Shown here piece by piece: positions 17,770 through 26,905 of a stretch of DNA of 64,000 bases. Every line of letters begins with the position of its first letter. Positions within the stretch are counted from its first letter, which is position 1. The notes below the pieces were generated by a model. The model ran no database searches. It saw only the letters and a program-made list of their open reading frames with translations, and had not been told where the DNA came from. The stretch is from Nocardioides ungokensis (GTDB taxonomy: Bacteria; Actinomycetota; Actinomycetes; Propionibacteriales; Nocardioidaceae), in the NCBI RefSeq assembly GCF_013466985.1, contig NZ_CP059164.1, positions 4,287,001 through 4,351,000 of the forward strand. The letters are read 5' to 3'. Position numbers and translations under genes: made by a program.

Positions 17770-20745
17770 TCAGGGGATGAGGCCCCTGCGGCGGGCGATG
17801 GCGGCGGCCTCGGTGCGACCGGCGGCACCGAGCTTGCCGAGGATGTTGGAGACGTGGACGCTGACGGTCTTGGCGCTGATGAAGAGCTGCTTGCCGATCT
17901 CGCCGTTGGAGCGGCCCTCGGCCACCAGCGCGAGGATCTCGCTCTCCCGGGCGGTGAGCGTGTCGGAGGACGAGTCGCCCCGGGCGGGCGTGCTGCCGAT
18001 CGCGCGCAGCTCGTCGAGCAGCGGCTGGGCCCGGAGGCGGTGCGCGGCCTCGCGGGCGGCGTCGCCCACGACCCGGGCCGCGGCGAGGTCGCCGCTGGAG
18101 CGGAGGATCGAGGCCAGCACCAGCCGCACCCGGGCCAGCTCGTGGACGTCGCCGAACTCCTCGACGAGCACCTCCGCCTCGCGCCAGGTGTCGAGCAGGA
18201 CGTCCAGCGGCGGGGCGTCGACGCCGGCGAGCCAGCGGGCGCGCAGCGTCTCGGCGTCCAGCCGCTTCATCCAGGCCCGGCCCTCGGGACCCCAGAAGCC
18301 GGACGGGTCGGTGTAGCGGTCCAGCACGACGTGCCCGTCGGCGAGCAGGCGGTCGACGTGCTCGACGTACGCCACCCGCTCGGCCGCGGCGAGGTGCGGC
18401 ATGGCCTGCGCGACGGCGCCGACCGCGACGGCGGCCAGGCGGATCCGGGCGCTGAACCAAGGGTGCCAGATCTCGCCCAGCAGCCCGACCACCTCGTCGT
18501 AGACGCGGATGACCGCGGCGGGATCGCGGCGACGGCCCGCCTGGAGCATCTCGACGGCGGCGGAGTGGATGGCCACGCCGCCCTCCTTGCGCCACCAGCG
18601 CCGGAGCGACGCGGCCTCGGCGGCGACGTCGAGGCCGCGTCCGTCCTCGGCGTAGAGCCGGATGCTGTCGAGGAGCGCGCGCGAGATGGGCGGGGGCGAC
18701 TGCCCGGTGAAGTCGCACAGCGCCAGCAGCTCGTCCCACTCGCCGCGCACGAGCTTGACCCAGGCCAGCTGCCAGCGACTCTCGAAGGCGAACGGCGCCC
18801 ACGGCACACCCGCGTCGGCCGCCCGGTCGATGGCGCTGCGGAACCACCGCTCGGTCTCGTCGAACTCGGCCCAGTCCTCGTAGGAGCGGCCCAGCAGCCA
18901 CCGGCCGCGCAGCTCGGCGTGGAGCGCGCCGGTCTGCTCGGCCTGTGTCACGGCGCTCTCGAGGGAGGAGCGCAGCGCCTCCTTGGGGCCCGCCTTCTTC
19001 AGCCCGCTGAGCGTGGTGACCGCCTCGGACGCGAGCTCGGGGAGGTCGAGGCGCTCGGCCAGGCCCAGTGCCTCGAGGCCGTAGGTCTGCGCCTCCTCGA
19101 ACCGGCCGTGGCTGGACAGGATGCGGGCATGCACGGCGAGGACCTTCGCCCGCAGGCCGCTCGCCCCCTCCGGCGCGAGCTCGACGGCCTGCCGCGAGAT
19201 CGCGACCGGGTCCTCGACGGTCTCCATCACCACGAGTGCGTTGGCCCGCGCGGACAGCATCCGCGAGCGGTACGACGCGGGCGCGTCGGGCGCGAGCCGG
19301 TCGAGCTGCTCGCCGACGAGCGCGGCGGCGCGGATCGCGTGGCCGCTGGCCATCAGGGCATCGGCGGCCTTGGCGACCAGCTTGGACAGGTCGCCGTCCC
19401 ACTCCTCCCCGCGCCGGGGATCGGCGAGGATCTCGAGCGCCTGCTCGTAGTGCTGGGCCGCCTCGTCGGGGCCACCGACCGCGCTGGCCTCGTCGCCGGC
19501 GCGGATCGACGCGATCAGGGCCGTGGGCAGGTCCATCGCGAGCCGGGCGTGGCGGGCCAGCTCGGCCGCGGTGCCGCGGGCCACGCCGCTGCGCAGCGAC
19601 TCGGCGTACGCCGCGTGCAGCCGGACCCGCTCGCCCGGGAGCAGGTCGTCGTACACCGCCTCGCCGAGCAGGGCGTGCCGGAAGTAGTAGCTGCCCCGGC
19701 CGGCGACGAGGACGTTCATCTCGACGGCGCCGCGCAGGCCCTCGTCCAGGGCGGTTGTCGGCAGGCCGGAGGCGGCGGTCAGCATCTCGTGGGAGACCTG
19801 GCGCCCGGCGACGCTGGCGACCCGGACGACCTGGCGGGCGTTGTCGTCGAGCCGGTCGAGGCGCACCAGCAGGACGTCGGCGAGGTCGTCGGGCAGCCAG
19901 CGGCCCGGACCGCAGGCGGCACCGACGAGCTCCTCGACGAAGAACGCGTTGCCCTCGGCCCGACCGACGATGTCGGCGATCTCGGACTCCTCGAGGGGGG
20001 AGTCGGGGTGGAGCTCGCGGATCAGGTCCCGGACCGCGGTCGCCGGGAGCGGGGCGAGCTGGACGCGCTCGACGCCGCGGATGCGCGACCACTCCGCGAC
20101 CTGGCGCCGCAGGGGGTGACGGCGGTGCAGGTCGTCGGAGCGGTACGACGCGACGAGGGCGACCGGGCCGGCAAAGGGGCGGGAGAAGAGGAAGCTGAGC
20201 ATGTCGCGCGTGGACTGGTCGGCCCAGTGGGCGTCCTCGATGACGAGCAGGAGGGGCGCCTTCTGCGCGGCCGCGTCGAGCAGGGCGTGGACCGCGCCGA
20301 AGAGGTCGGCGCGGTCGAGCGCGGCGGACTCGGTCCCGCTGGAGCCGTCGGGCGCGCCGAGGACGCGGCGTCCGGGCTGGAGCCGGGCGAGGGAGGGGTG
20401 GGCGGCCGCGACGGTCTCGACCACGTCGGGCAGGTCCGCGGCGAGCCGGCCGAGGACCTCGGAGAAGGGCAGGTAGGGCAGCGCGCTGTCGCCGAAGTCG
20501 AGACAGTGGCCGGCGAAGACCTGCCAGCCCTCGGTGAACGCGAGGTCCCGCAGCTCGGTGAGCAGCCGGGTCTTGCCGACGCCGGCGTCACCGGAGAGCA
20601 GCACCACGGACGGGTCCTGCCCGGGGACGGGACGGACGCCGAGCAACGAAGCGATCTCCGTCAGCTCGGCGTCTCGTCCGACCAGGACCTGGCTCGTGTG
20701 TGCCACATCGCCCATGATCCCGTGCGCGTCCACCTGATTCATCAT
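17770..20745 (-). CDS. Large ATP-binding LuxR-family transcriptional regulator (LAL/MalT type)
   Basis: About 990 residues. An AAA ATPase module has Walker A SGDAGVGKTRL and Walker B LLLVIEDAHWAD; a long helical TPR-like middle follows; the C-terminal LuxR helix-turn-helix reads LTARESEILALVAEGRSN and SAKTVSVHVSNILGKL. Such proteins bind a ligand or partner in the central part and activate transcription in an ATP-dependent way. The start is uncertain: paired ATGs at 20745/20742 or ATG at 20715 (MGDVAH) are all possible and no clear ribosome binding site decides. A 47-residue gene lies just upstream on the same strand. Confidence 0.9.
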   Translation of the reverse strand: MMNQVDAHGIMGDVAHTSQVLVGRDAELTEIASLLGVRPVPGQDPSVVLLSGDAGVGKTRLLTELRDLAFTEGWQVFAGHCLDFGDSALPYLPFSEVLGRLAADLPDVVETVAAAHPSLARLQPGRRVLGAPDGSSGTESAALDRADLFGAVHALLDAAAQKAPLLLVIEDAHWADQSTRDMLSFLFSRPFAGPVALVASYRSDDLHRRHPLRRQVAEWSRIRGVERVQLAPLPATAVRDLIRELHPDSPLEESEIADIVGRAEGNAFFVEELVGAACGPGRWLPDDLADVLLVRLDRLDDNARQVVRVASVAGRQVSHEMLTAASGLPTTALDEGLRGAVEMNVLVAGRGSYYFRHALLGEAVYDDLLPGERVRLHAAYAESLRSGVARGTAAELARHARLAMDLPTALIASIRAGDEASAVGGPDEAAQHYEQALEILADPRRGEEWDGDLSKLVAKAADALMASGHAIRAAALVGEQLDRLAPDAPASYRSRMLSARANALVVMETVEDPVAISRQAVELAPEGASGLRAKVLAVHARILSSHGRFEEAQTYGLEALGLAERLDLPELASEAVTTLSGLKKAGPKEALRSSLESAVTQAEQTGALHAELRGRWLLGRSYEDWAEFDETERWFRSAIDRAADAGVPWAPFAFESRWQLAWVKLVRGEWDELLALCDFTGQSPPPISRALLDSIRLYAEDGRGLDVAAEAASLRRWWRKEGGVAIHSAAVEMLQAGRRRDPAAVIRVYDEVVGLLGEIWHPWFSARIRLAAVAVGAVAQAMPHLAAAERVAYVEHVDRLLADGHVVLDRYTDPSGFWGPEGRAWMKRLDAETLRARWLAGVDAPPLDVLLDTWREAEVLVEEFGDVHELARVRLVLASILRSSGDLAAARVVGDAAREAAHRLRAQPLLDELRAIGSTPARGDSSSDTLTARESEILALVAEGRSNGEIGKQLFISAKTVSVHVSNILGKLGAAGRTEAAAIARRRGLIP

Positions 20746-20767
20746 TGTCCGGTCGATTCCGGGCGGA

Positions 20768-20911
20768 TCAGTGGTGGGTGTCGCTCGGCTGCACCCCCCG
20801 CCGACCTCGGGCAAGGCGGGTCAGGCGCCGCTTCCCGGACCGCGCCGTCGCGATCTGCTCGGTGCGGAAGGCGATCTCGGCCTGGGCGAAGGACAGGTTC
20901 GACTCGTACAT
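20768..20911 (-). CDS. Small basic protein, 47 residues, unknown
   Basis: Reads MYESNLSFAQAEIAFRTEQ, then a basic segment (RSGKRRLTRLARGRR). The first half should form an amphipathic helix. GAGGAG lies about 10 bases before the ATG, which supports translation. It ends 22 bases before the AAA-LuxR start on the same strand, so it may form an operon with it. The layout resembles the other 48-residue protein at 54187-54333 (short helix plus Arg-rich tail), though the sequences are not clearly related. Confidence 0.6.
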   Translation of the reverse strand: MYESNLSFAQAEIAFRTEQIATARSGKRRLTRLARGRRGVQPSDTHH

Positions 20912-21014
20912 GGTGGGCTCCTCAGCTCCTCGTTGTTGAGACGAGGTTCGTCGACTGAGGTAGCCCCGCACATCGGGCAACTGCCTTATCTGTGACGGAG
21001 CCGGCCGGGGGTGC

Positions 21015-21180
21015 CTTAGCCTGGATTCACCGATGCCCGCCTGCTGCGCGCCACCACGCGGGCACGCTGGCGGCGTTGCCGACGCTCGAAAGACGCCCGG
21101 TAAGTCTTCGCGACGGCGTCTTGCCATCGCACCCGCCTGATGACGCTCGCGACGGCGGCCCTCGGCGAATCCAGGCTTAG
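21015..21180. repeat. 166-base element with 18-base terminal inverted repeats (MITE-like)
   Basis: The left end CTTAGCCTGGATTCACCG (21015-21032) matches the reverse complement of the right end (21163-21180) at 16 of 18 positions. The interior has no convincing gene. The right repeat contains the stop codon of hutI. The size, ends and intergenic position fit a miniature inverted-repeat element or a dispersed intergenic repeat. Target-site duplications are not obvious. Confidence 0.6.
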
Positions 21181-22334
21181 ACCGGCCGGCCGGCCACCCA
21201 CACCCCGCGGACCAGTGGCACGCCGGGGCGGTAGGCGAGGTGCACGTGGGTGGGGGCGTCGAGGACCATCAGGTCGGCGCGCCGGCCGGGCACCAGGGCA
21301 CCCACGTCGTCGCGGTCCAGCGCCTGGGCGCCCCGGAACGTCGCGGCGTGGACGGCCTCGGCCGGGGTCATCCCCATCTCGCGCACCGCGAGCGCGATGC
21401 ACAGCGGCAGCGAGCTGGTGAAGCAGGAGCCGGGGTTGCAGTCGCTGGCGATCGCGACCCGGACTCCGGCGTCGAGGAGCCGCCGCGCGTCCGGGTAGGG
21501 CTGCCGGGTCGAGAACTCCACCCCCGGCAGCAGGGTCGCGATCGTGCCGGACTCGCGGAGCGCGTCGACGTCGGCGTCGTCGAGGTAGGTGCAGTGGTCC
21601 ACCGCGACCAGCCCCAGCTCCGCGGCCAGTCGTACGCCGTGCCCCGGCCCCGAGCTGGTTGGCGTGCAGGCGCCCGCGCAGCCCCCGCGTGGCCCCCGCC
21701 TCGAGCACCGTCCGCGCCTGGTCGGCGTCGAAGGCGCCCCGCTCGCAGAAGGCGTCGATCCACCGGGCGTGCGGGGCGGCCGCGTCGAGCATCGGCCCGG
21801 TGACGAGGTCGACGTACTCCTCGGGCGTGGTCCCCTCTGGGACCACGTGGGCGCCGAGGAACGTCGTCTCCTCGGTGAACTGGCGAGCGACGGCGAGGCT
21901 GCGCGCCTCGTCGCGGACGCTCAGCCCGTAGCCGCTCTTGATCTCGACGGTGGTGGTGCCCTGGCTGCGCATCTCCTCCACGAGGCGGGCCACGTGGCTG
22001 GTGAGCTGCTCGTCGGTGGCGGCCCGGTGGCGGCGACGGTGGTGCGGATGCCCCCGGCGGCGTAGCTCTCCCCCGCCATCCGGGCCGCGAACTCCGCGGC
22101 CCGGTCGCCGGCGAAGACCAGGTGGCTGTGGCTGTCGACGAAGCCGGGCAGCACGGCCCGGCCCCCGAGATCCAGGGCCTCGTCGGCCGGCGGCGCGTCG
22201 GCAGCGCGGCCGACCCAGGCCACGGTGCTGCCGTCGACGACGAGCGCGGCGTCCTCGACCAGCCCCAGCAGGTCGTCGGCCTCCGGGTCGTTGGTCGTGA
22301 GCTCACCGATGTTCGTCAGCAGCGTGCTGGTCAC
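21177..22334 (-). CDS. hutI: Imidazolonepropionase (histidine degradation); two frameshifts
   Basis: About 385 residues. HutI hydrolyses 4-imidazolone-5-propionate to N-formimino-L-glutamate. Metal-site motifs are DSHSHLVFAGDR near the N-terminus, then IKSGYGL, LHANQLG, DHCTYL and IASDCNPGSC, all typical of this amidohydrolase. One base is missing near 22023 and one is extra near 21650; the two cancel. The GTG start overlaps the hutF stop by four bases (GTGA). The gene ends inside the inverted-repeat element. Confidence 0.9.
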
Positions 22335-23647
22335 TCCATCCCCTTCCAGATCGCGTCGATCGCGGCGTCGAGCTCCCGGCCGATCTCGGCCCGGTCCCCG
22401 TGGCGCACGACGACCCGGCCGTCGACCATCACCTGGGTGACGTCCTCGGCGGACGCCGCGAAGACGGCCGTGTTCTCGTCGGCGCCGGTGCCGGCGGTCC
22501 GCGGGGTGGCCGTGTCGAGGGTGACCAGGTCGGCGCGCCGGCCGACCTCGATCCTGCCGGCGTCGTCGACGCCGAGGCTGTCGTGGCCGCCGGTCCCCGC
22601 GGCGAGCAGCTCCGCGGCCTGCCAGTGCCCGCGCGACTGCGCGGCCAGCCGCTCGTCGAGCTCCACGGCCCGCATCTCCTCGAAGAGGTCGATGACGGCG
22701 TGGCTGTCGGAGCCGAGGGTGAGGCGTGCGCCGGCGTCGTGCAGCGCGCGGCTCGGGCCGATGCCGTCGCCGAGGTCGCGCTCGGTGGTCGGGCAGAAGC
22801 AGGCGTGGGTCGACCACCCGCCGAGGACGGTGACGTCGTCGTCGGTGAGGTGGGTGGCGTGGACGACGGTCGTCAGCGGACCGGGGATCCCGGCGTCGTC
22901 GAGCACCTGGGTGGGCGTGCGGCCGTAGACCTCCCGGCAGGCCTGGTTCTCGGCGACCTGCTCGGAGAGATGGACGTGCAGCGGCCGGTGGTGAGCGGCC
23001 CGGGCGACCACCCCGAGCTGGTCGCGCGGCACCGCGCGCACGGAGTGGACCGCGGCGCCGACCACGACCCCCTCGCGCGCGCCCAGGCGGCCCATCCGCT
23101 CGGCCCACGCCTCAGCGGACCCGTCGGAGTAGCGGACCTGGACGCCCTCCACCGGCTTGCCGAACCCGGAGCTGAGGTAGCAGGTGTCGAGCAGGCTGAT
23201 CCGGATGCCGGCCTCCCGCGCGGCCTCGACCACCGCGAGGCCCATCGCGTTGGGGTCGTCGTACGGCGTGCCGTCCGGCTGGTGGTGCAGGTAGTGGAAC
23301 TCACCGACGGCGGTGATCCCGGCGGCCGCCATCTCGCGGTACGTCGCCCGCGCGAGCGTGAAGTAGGAGTCGGGGTCCAGCCGCCCCGCCACGGCGTACA
23401 TGCGGTCCCGCCAGGTCCAGAACGTGCCGCGCTCGCGCTGGGTCCGCCCGCGCAGAGCCCGGTGGAAGGCGTGGCTGTGGCAGTTGGCCAGCCCCGGGAT
23501 GGTCAGGCCGGGGACGCGGACGGCGGCGGAGGCGGACGACGCGGCGACCTCGACCGAGGTGAAGCGCCCGTCCTCGATCTCCACGCGCACGTCGTCGCGG
23601 ACGGCACCGTCGACCCAGGCCCGCTCCAGGTGGTACGACGCGCTCAC
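22331..23647 (-). CDS. hutF: Formimidoylglutamate deiminase
   Basis: 438 residues, intact. HutF converts N-formimino-L-glutamate to N-formyl-L-glutamate and ammonia. Amidohydrolase metal ligands are seen in ANCHSHAFHRALRG, in HVHLSEQ, in VVHATHLT and in LGSDSHAV. The GTG start overlaps the upstream M20 stop (GTGA) and the end overlaps hutI, showing a tightly coupled operon. Its presence shows that the pathway goes through formylglutamate and not through direct transfer of the formimino group. Confidence 0.93.
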   Translation of the reverse strand: MSASYHLERAWVDGAVRDDVRVEIEDGRFTSVEVAASSASAAVRVPGLTIPGLANCHSHAFHRALRGRTQRERGTFWTWRDRMYAVAGRLDPDSYFTLARATYREMAAAGITAVGEFHYLHHQPDGTPYDDPNAMGLAVVEAAREAGIRISLLDTCYLSSGFGKPVEGVQVRYSDGSAEAWAERMGRLGAREGVVVGAAVHSVRAVPRDQLGVVARAAHHRPLHVHLSEQVAENQACREVYGRTPTQVLDDAGIPGPLTTVVHATHLTDDDVTVLGGWSTHACFCPTTERDLGDGIGPSRALHDAGARLTLGSDSHAVIDLFEEMRAVELDERLAAQSRGHWQAAELLAAGTGGHDSLGVDDAGRIEVGRRADLVTLDTATPRTAGTGADENTAVFAASAEDVTQVMVDGRVVVRHGDRAEIGRELDAAIDAIWKGME

Positions 23648-24856
23648 CGGGCCAGCCTCTCCAGCGTGTCGGCCAGCGCCGAGACGCCGACCAGGCAGTC
23701 GGGCATCGAGGCGTGCTCCTCGGGCGAGTGCGACACCCCGGTCGGGTTGCGGACGAACAGCATGGCGGTGGGCACCCCGGCGGCGGACAGGATCCCGGCG
23801 TCGTGGCCGGCCTGGGTCGGGATCACCGGCCAGTCCCCGCCCTCGTGGTCGGCGGCCAGCCGGGCCGCCATCGAGGCGTCGAAGGCCACCGAGGCCGAGA
23901 CCGACTCCGCGGTCACCCGCAGCGAGGTCCCGTCCCGATCCGCGCGGTCGGTGGCCTGGCCGCTGATCGCCTCGACCAGTGACGCGAGCCCCGCGTCGGT
24001 CGAGCAGCGCGCGTCGAGCCAGGCGGTCACCCGCGACGGGATCGCGTTGGTGCCGTTGGGCGCGACCTCGACCCGGCCGAAGGTCGCCCGCTGGCCGGCC
24101 AGGCGGGCCTGCTTGTTGGCGGCCAGCGCGGTCATCGCATAGGTCAGCATCGGGTCCTGCCGGTCCTCCATCCGCGTCGACCCGGCATGGTTGGCGGCGC
24201 CGGTGAAGTCGAAGCGGTAACGCCCGTGCGGCCAGATCTCGCTGGCCACCCGACCGCCGCCCCGCGGTCCACGAGGTCGCGGCCCTGCTCGACGTGGAGC
24301 TCGACGAAGCAGTCGACGGTGGCGGCCAGGTCCCACGGCTCGTACGTCCCGGCGCCGAGGCCGGCCGAGGACAGTGCGTCCTCGAAGGAGGTGCCGTCAC
24401 GGTCGGTCAGCGCCAGGGCGTCGCGCCACGGCACGACACCCGCCGCGAGCCGGGACCCCAGGCAGGCCAGGCCGAAGCGGGACCCCTCCTCCTCCACGAA
24501 GACCGACACCCGATCGGCTTCGCCGGCACGAACCCGCGCGAGCGGAGCACGTCCACGGCGGCGAGCGCGGAGACCACGCCGAGCGGGCCGTCGTACGCCC
24601 CGCCGTCGAGCACCGAGTCGAGGTGCGAGCCTGTCAGCACGCCCGGACCGGACACGCCCGGGGGCGCCCACCAGCCACCACGTTGCCGACCGGGTCGGAC
24701 TCGACCCGCAGCCCACGGGCGGTCGCCTGCTCGAGGAACCACGAGCGCAGCTCGCTCTCCGCACCCCGGTAGGGCTGGCGGAAGTAGCCGCCCGAGGCGG
24801 CCGACCGTCCGACGGGGGTGAGGTCGGTCCCACATGCGTTCGAAGTCGTCAGTCAT
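23644..24856 (-). CDS. M20-family amidohydrolase (allantoate amidohydrolase-like) of the hut operon; about four frameshifts
   Basis: About 404 residues once corrected. M20 motifs are GSHLDSVLDGGAYDGPLG, EEEGSRFG, VELHVEQG and the dimerisation-domain FTGAANHAGSTRM, ending AGHDAGILSAAGVPTAMLFV. This matches allantoate amidohydrolase / N-carbamoyl amino acid amidase. Single-base breaks are near 24821 (extra), 24673, 24510 and 24250 (missing); the protein is otherwise conserved throughout. No hutG is present, so it may remove the formyl group from N-formylglutamate; this is inference from position. ATG at 24856 begins TDDFERMWD. Confidence 0.83.
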
Positions 24857-24878
24857 CGCGCTGTCCATAATCGGGGCC

Positions 24879-25499
24879 ATGGAGTTCCAGGAGGTCGTAC
24901 GCCGTCGCCGCATGGTCCGCAGCTACACCGACGAGCCGGTGGATCGTGAGGTGGTGGACCGGGCGCTGGCCAACGCCGTGCGCGCCCCGTCGGCAGGCTT
25001 CAGCCAGGGCTGGGCGTTCGTGGTGCTCGACACCCCCGCGGACGTCGCCCGCTACTGGGCCGCGACCGCCGACACGAGCGACCCGGACACCTGGTTGCGG
25101 GGCATGATGCGGGCCCCGGTGGTGATCCTGCCGTGCAGCAGCAAGGCCGCCTACCTGAGCCGGTACGCCGAGCGCGACAAGGGCTGGACCGACCGCGACG
25201 AGGCGCGCTGGCCGATGCCGTTCTGGCACATGGACGCGGCGATGGCCAGCCTGCTGATCCTGCAGACCGCGGTCGACGAGGGGCTCGGCGGCTGCTTCTT
25301 CGGGATCCCGCCGGAGCGCGACGCCGCCGTGCGCACCGAGTTCGGGATCCCCGACGACTTCGATCCGGTCGGCGTGATCACGATCGGGCACCCCGCCGAG
25401 GGCGGCGCCCCGGGCTCGCCGGCGCGACGCCGGCGCAGGCCGATGGAGGACGTCGTCCATCGCGGTCAGTGGGGGCACGCCTCCAGTCCATCGGCGTAG
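24879..25499 (+). CDS. Nitroreductase-family protein
   Basis: 206 residues. The N-terminus RRRRMVRSYTDEPVD is the FMN phosphate-binding motif, with SAGFSQGWAFVVL and GLGGCFFGIPPE as further family motifs. Nitroreductase-fold proteins use FMN to reduce nitro groups, quinones or iodotyrosine-like substrates; the true substrate is unknown. CATAAT at 24866-24871 lies 7 bases before the ATG, suggesting a leaderless transcript. It is divergent from the hut M20 gene by 22 bases. Confidence 0.88.
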   Translation: MEFQEVVRRRRMVRSYTDEPVDREVVDRALANAVRAPSAGFSQGWAFVVLDTPADVARYWAATADTSDPDTWLRGMMRAPVVILPCSSKAAYLSRYAERDKGWTDRDEARWPMPFWHMDAAMASLLILQTAVDEGLGGCFFGIPPERDAAVRTEFGIPDDFDPVGVITIGHPAEGGAPGSPARRRRRPMEDVVHRGQWGHASSPSA

Positions 25500-25573
25500 C
25501 CGCGACCGGTCAACGACCGCGCCCGCGCGGCGATCTCGCATCCGAGACAACCTCGCACCGGTAGGTTCGGCCC

Positions 25574-26905
25574 ATGCAGACGAGGGACGCGCGCGCCGTG
25601 GCGAAGCTGCAGGCGCTGGTGCGCATCCCGACGGTCTCCCGGCGCGACCCCGACCTCGTCGACACCGGCGCGTTCGACGACCTCCTCGCCGAGCTGGGCC
25701 GGCAGTTCCCGCTGCTCCACGAGCGCCTGGAGCTGACCCGCATCCACACCCACGGACTGCTCTTCCACTGGCGCGGCCGCAGTGCCGAGCGCCCGGTTGT
25801 GCTGATGGCCCACCTCGACGTCGTGCCCGTCGACGAGGACGCCCCCTGGCAGCACCCGCCGTTCGGCGCCGACCTGGTCGACGGGCAGGTGTGGGGCCGC
25901 GGCACGCTCGACGACAAGGGCAGCCTGGTCGCGATCTGCGAGGCCGTCGAGACCCTGCTCGAGCGGGAGGTCACCCCCGCCCAGGACGTCTGGCTCTCCT
26001 TCGGGTGCGACGAGGAGGTGATGGGCCAGGCGGCGCCGCAGGCGGTCGCCGAGCTCGTGCGCCGCGGCGTACGGCCGTGGTTCGTCCTCGACGAGGGTGG
26101 CGCGATCGCGCACGAGGCCTTCCCGGGAGTCGCCGCTCCGGTCGGGGTGATCGGGGTGACCGAGAAGGGCGTCACCTCCCTGGAGCTGCGCGTCGACGGC
26201 CGCGGCGGCCACGCCTCGACGCCCGCCCGGATGGGTCCGACCGCCCGGCTGGCGCGGGCGGTCGTCCGCCTCGACCGCTCCCCGATGGCGGCGAGCATCC
26301 CCGAGCCGACGCTCGAGCTCTTCCGACGCCTGGCCCCGCACGCACCCCTCGCGCTGCGGCCGCTGCTGGCCAACGCGGCGCGGATCCGCCCGGTGCTCAC
26401 CCGGGCGCTGGTGGCGGCCGGCCCCGAGACGGCGGCGCTGACGCGCACGACGGTCGCGGTCACCACGCTGTCCGGCTCGCCGGCGCTCAACGTCATCGCC
26501 TCGACCGCGCGCGCCGGGGTCAACATCCGGATCATGGTCGGCGACACGGTCGCCGGGGTGATCGAGCACGTCCGCCGGGCGATCGACGACGACCGGGTGC
26601 ACGTCGAGGTGGTCGAGCAGTACGAGCCCAGCCCGGTGTCTCCCCGCGACGACGCCTTCGCCCTGCTCGAGCGCGCGATCGGCGAGGTCTTCGCCGACGC
26701 CGTCCCGGCGCCGTACGTGATGATGGCCGCCACGGACTCGCGCTACTTCACCGCGATCTGCGAGCGGGTCTACCGGTTCGCGCCGTTCCGGATGACCAGG
26801 GCGCAGCGCGAGTCGATCCACTCCTACGACGAGCACCTCGGCGTCGACGACCTCCTCGACGGCGTGCGGTGGTACCGCACCCTCCTCGAGAGCCTCCCCC
26901 GATGA
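25574..26905 (+). CDS. M20-family zinc peptidase (carboxypeptidase-like)
   Basis: 443 residues. Metal and catalytic motifs are LMAHLDVVPVDE, GRGTLDDKGS, FGCDEEVMG and the dimerisation-domain DGRGGHASTPA; the C-terminal ligand His is in SIHSYDEHL. The layout resembles PM20D1 / carboxypeptidase S. Cytoplasmic, with no signal peptide. TAGGTT at 25562-25567 lies 6 bases before the ATG, so it may be leaderless. The stop overlaps the next ATG (ATGA), so it is coupled to the lipoprotein. Confidence 0.9.
   Translation: MQTRDARAVAKLQALVRIPTVSRRDPDLVDTGAFDDLLAELGRQFPLLHERLELTRIHTHGLLFHWRGRSAERPVVLMAHLDVVPVDEDAPWQHPPFGADLVDGQVWGRGTLDDKGSLVAICEAVETLLEREVTPAQDVWLSFGCDEEVMGQAAPQAVAELVRRGVRPWFVLDEGGAIAHEAFPGVAAPVGVIGVTEKGVTSLELRVDGRGGHASTPARMGPTARLARAVVRLDRSPMAASIPEPTLELFRRLAPHAPLALRPLLANAARIRPVLTRALVAAGPETAALTRTTVAVTTLSGSPALNVIASTARAGVNIRIMVGDTVAGVIEHVRRAIDDDRVHVEVVEQYEPSPVSPRDDAFALLERAIGEVFADAVPAPYVMMAATDSRYFTAICERVYRFAPFRMTRAQRESIHSYDEHLGVDDLLDGVRWYRTLLESLPR

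Noticed and set aside
22331..24400. Single long protein joining hutF with the M20 gene
   Set aside because: The frame is open through, but an internal GTG overlaps the M20 stop and hutF begins there; the upstream part is the M20 gene out of frame.
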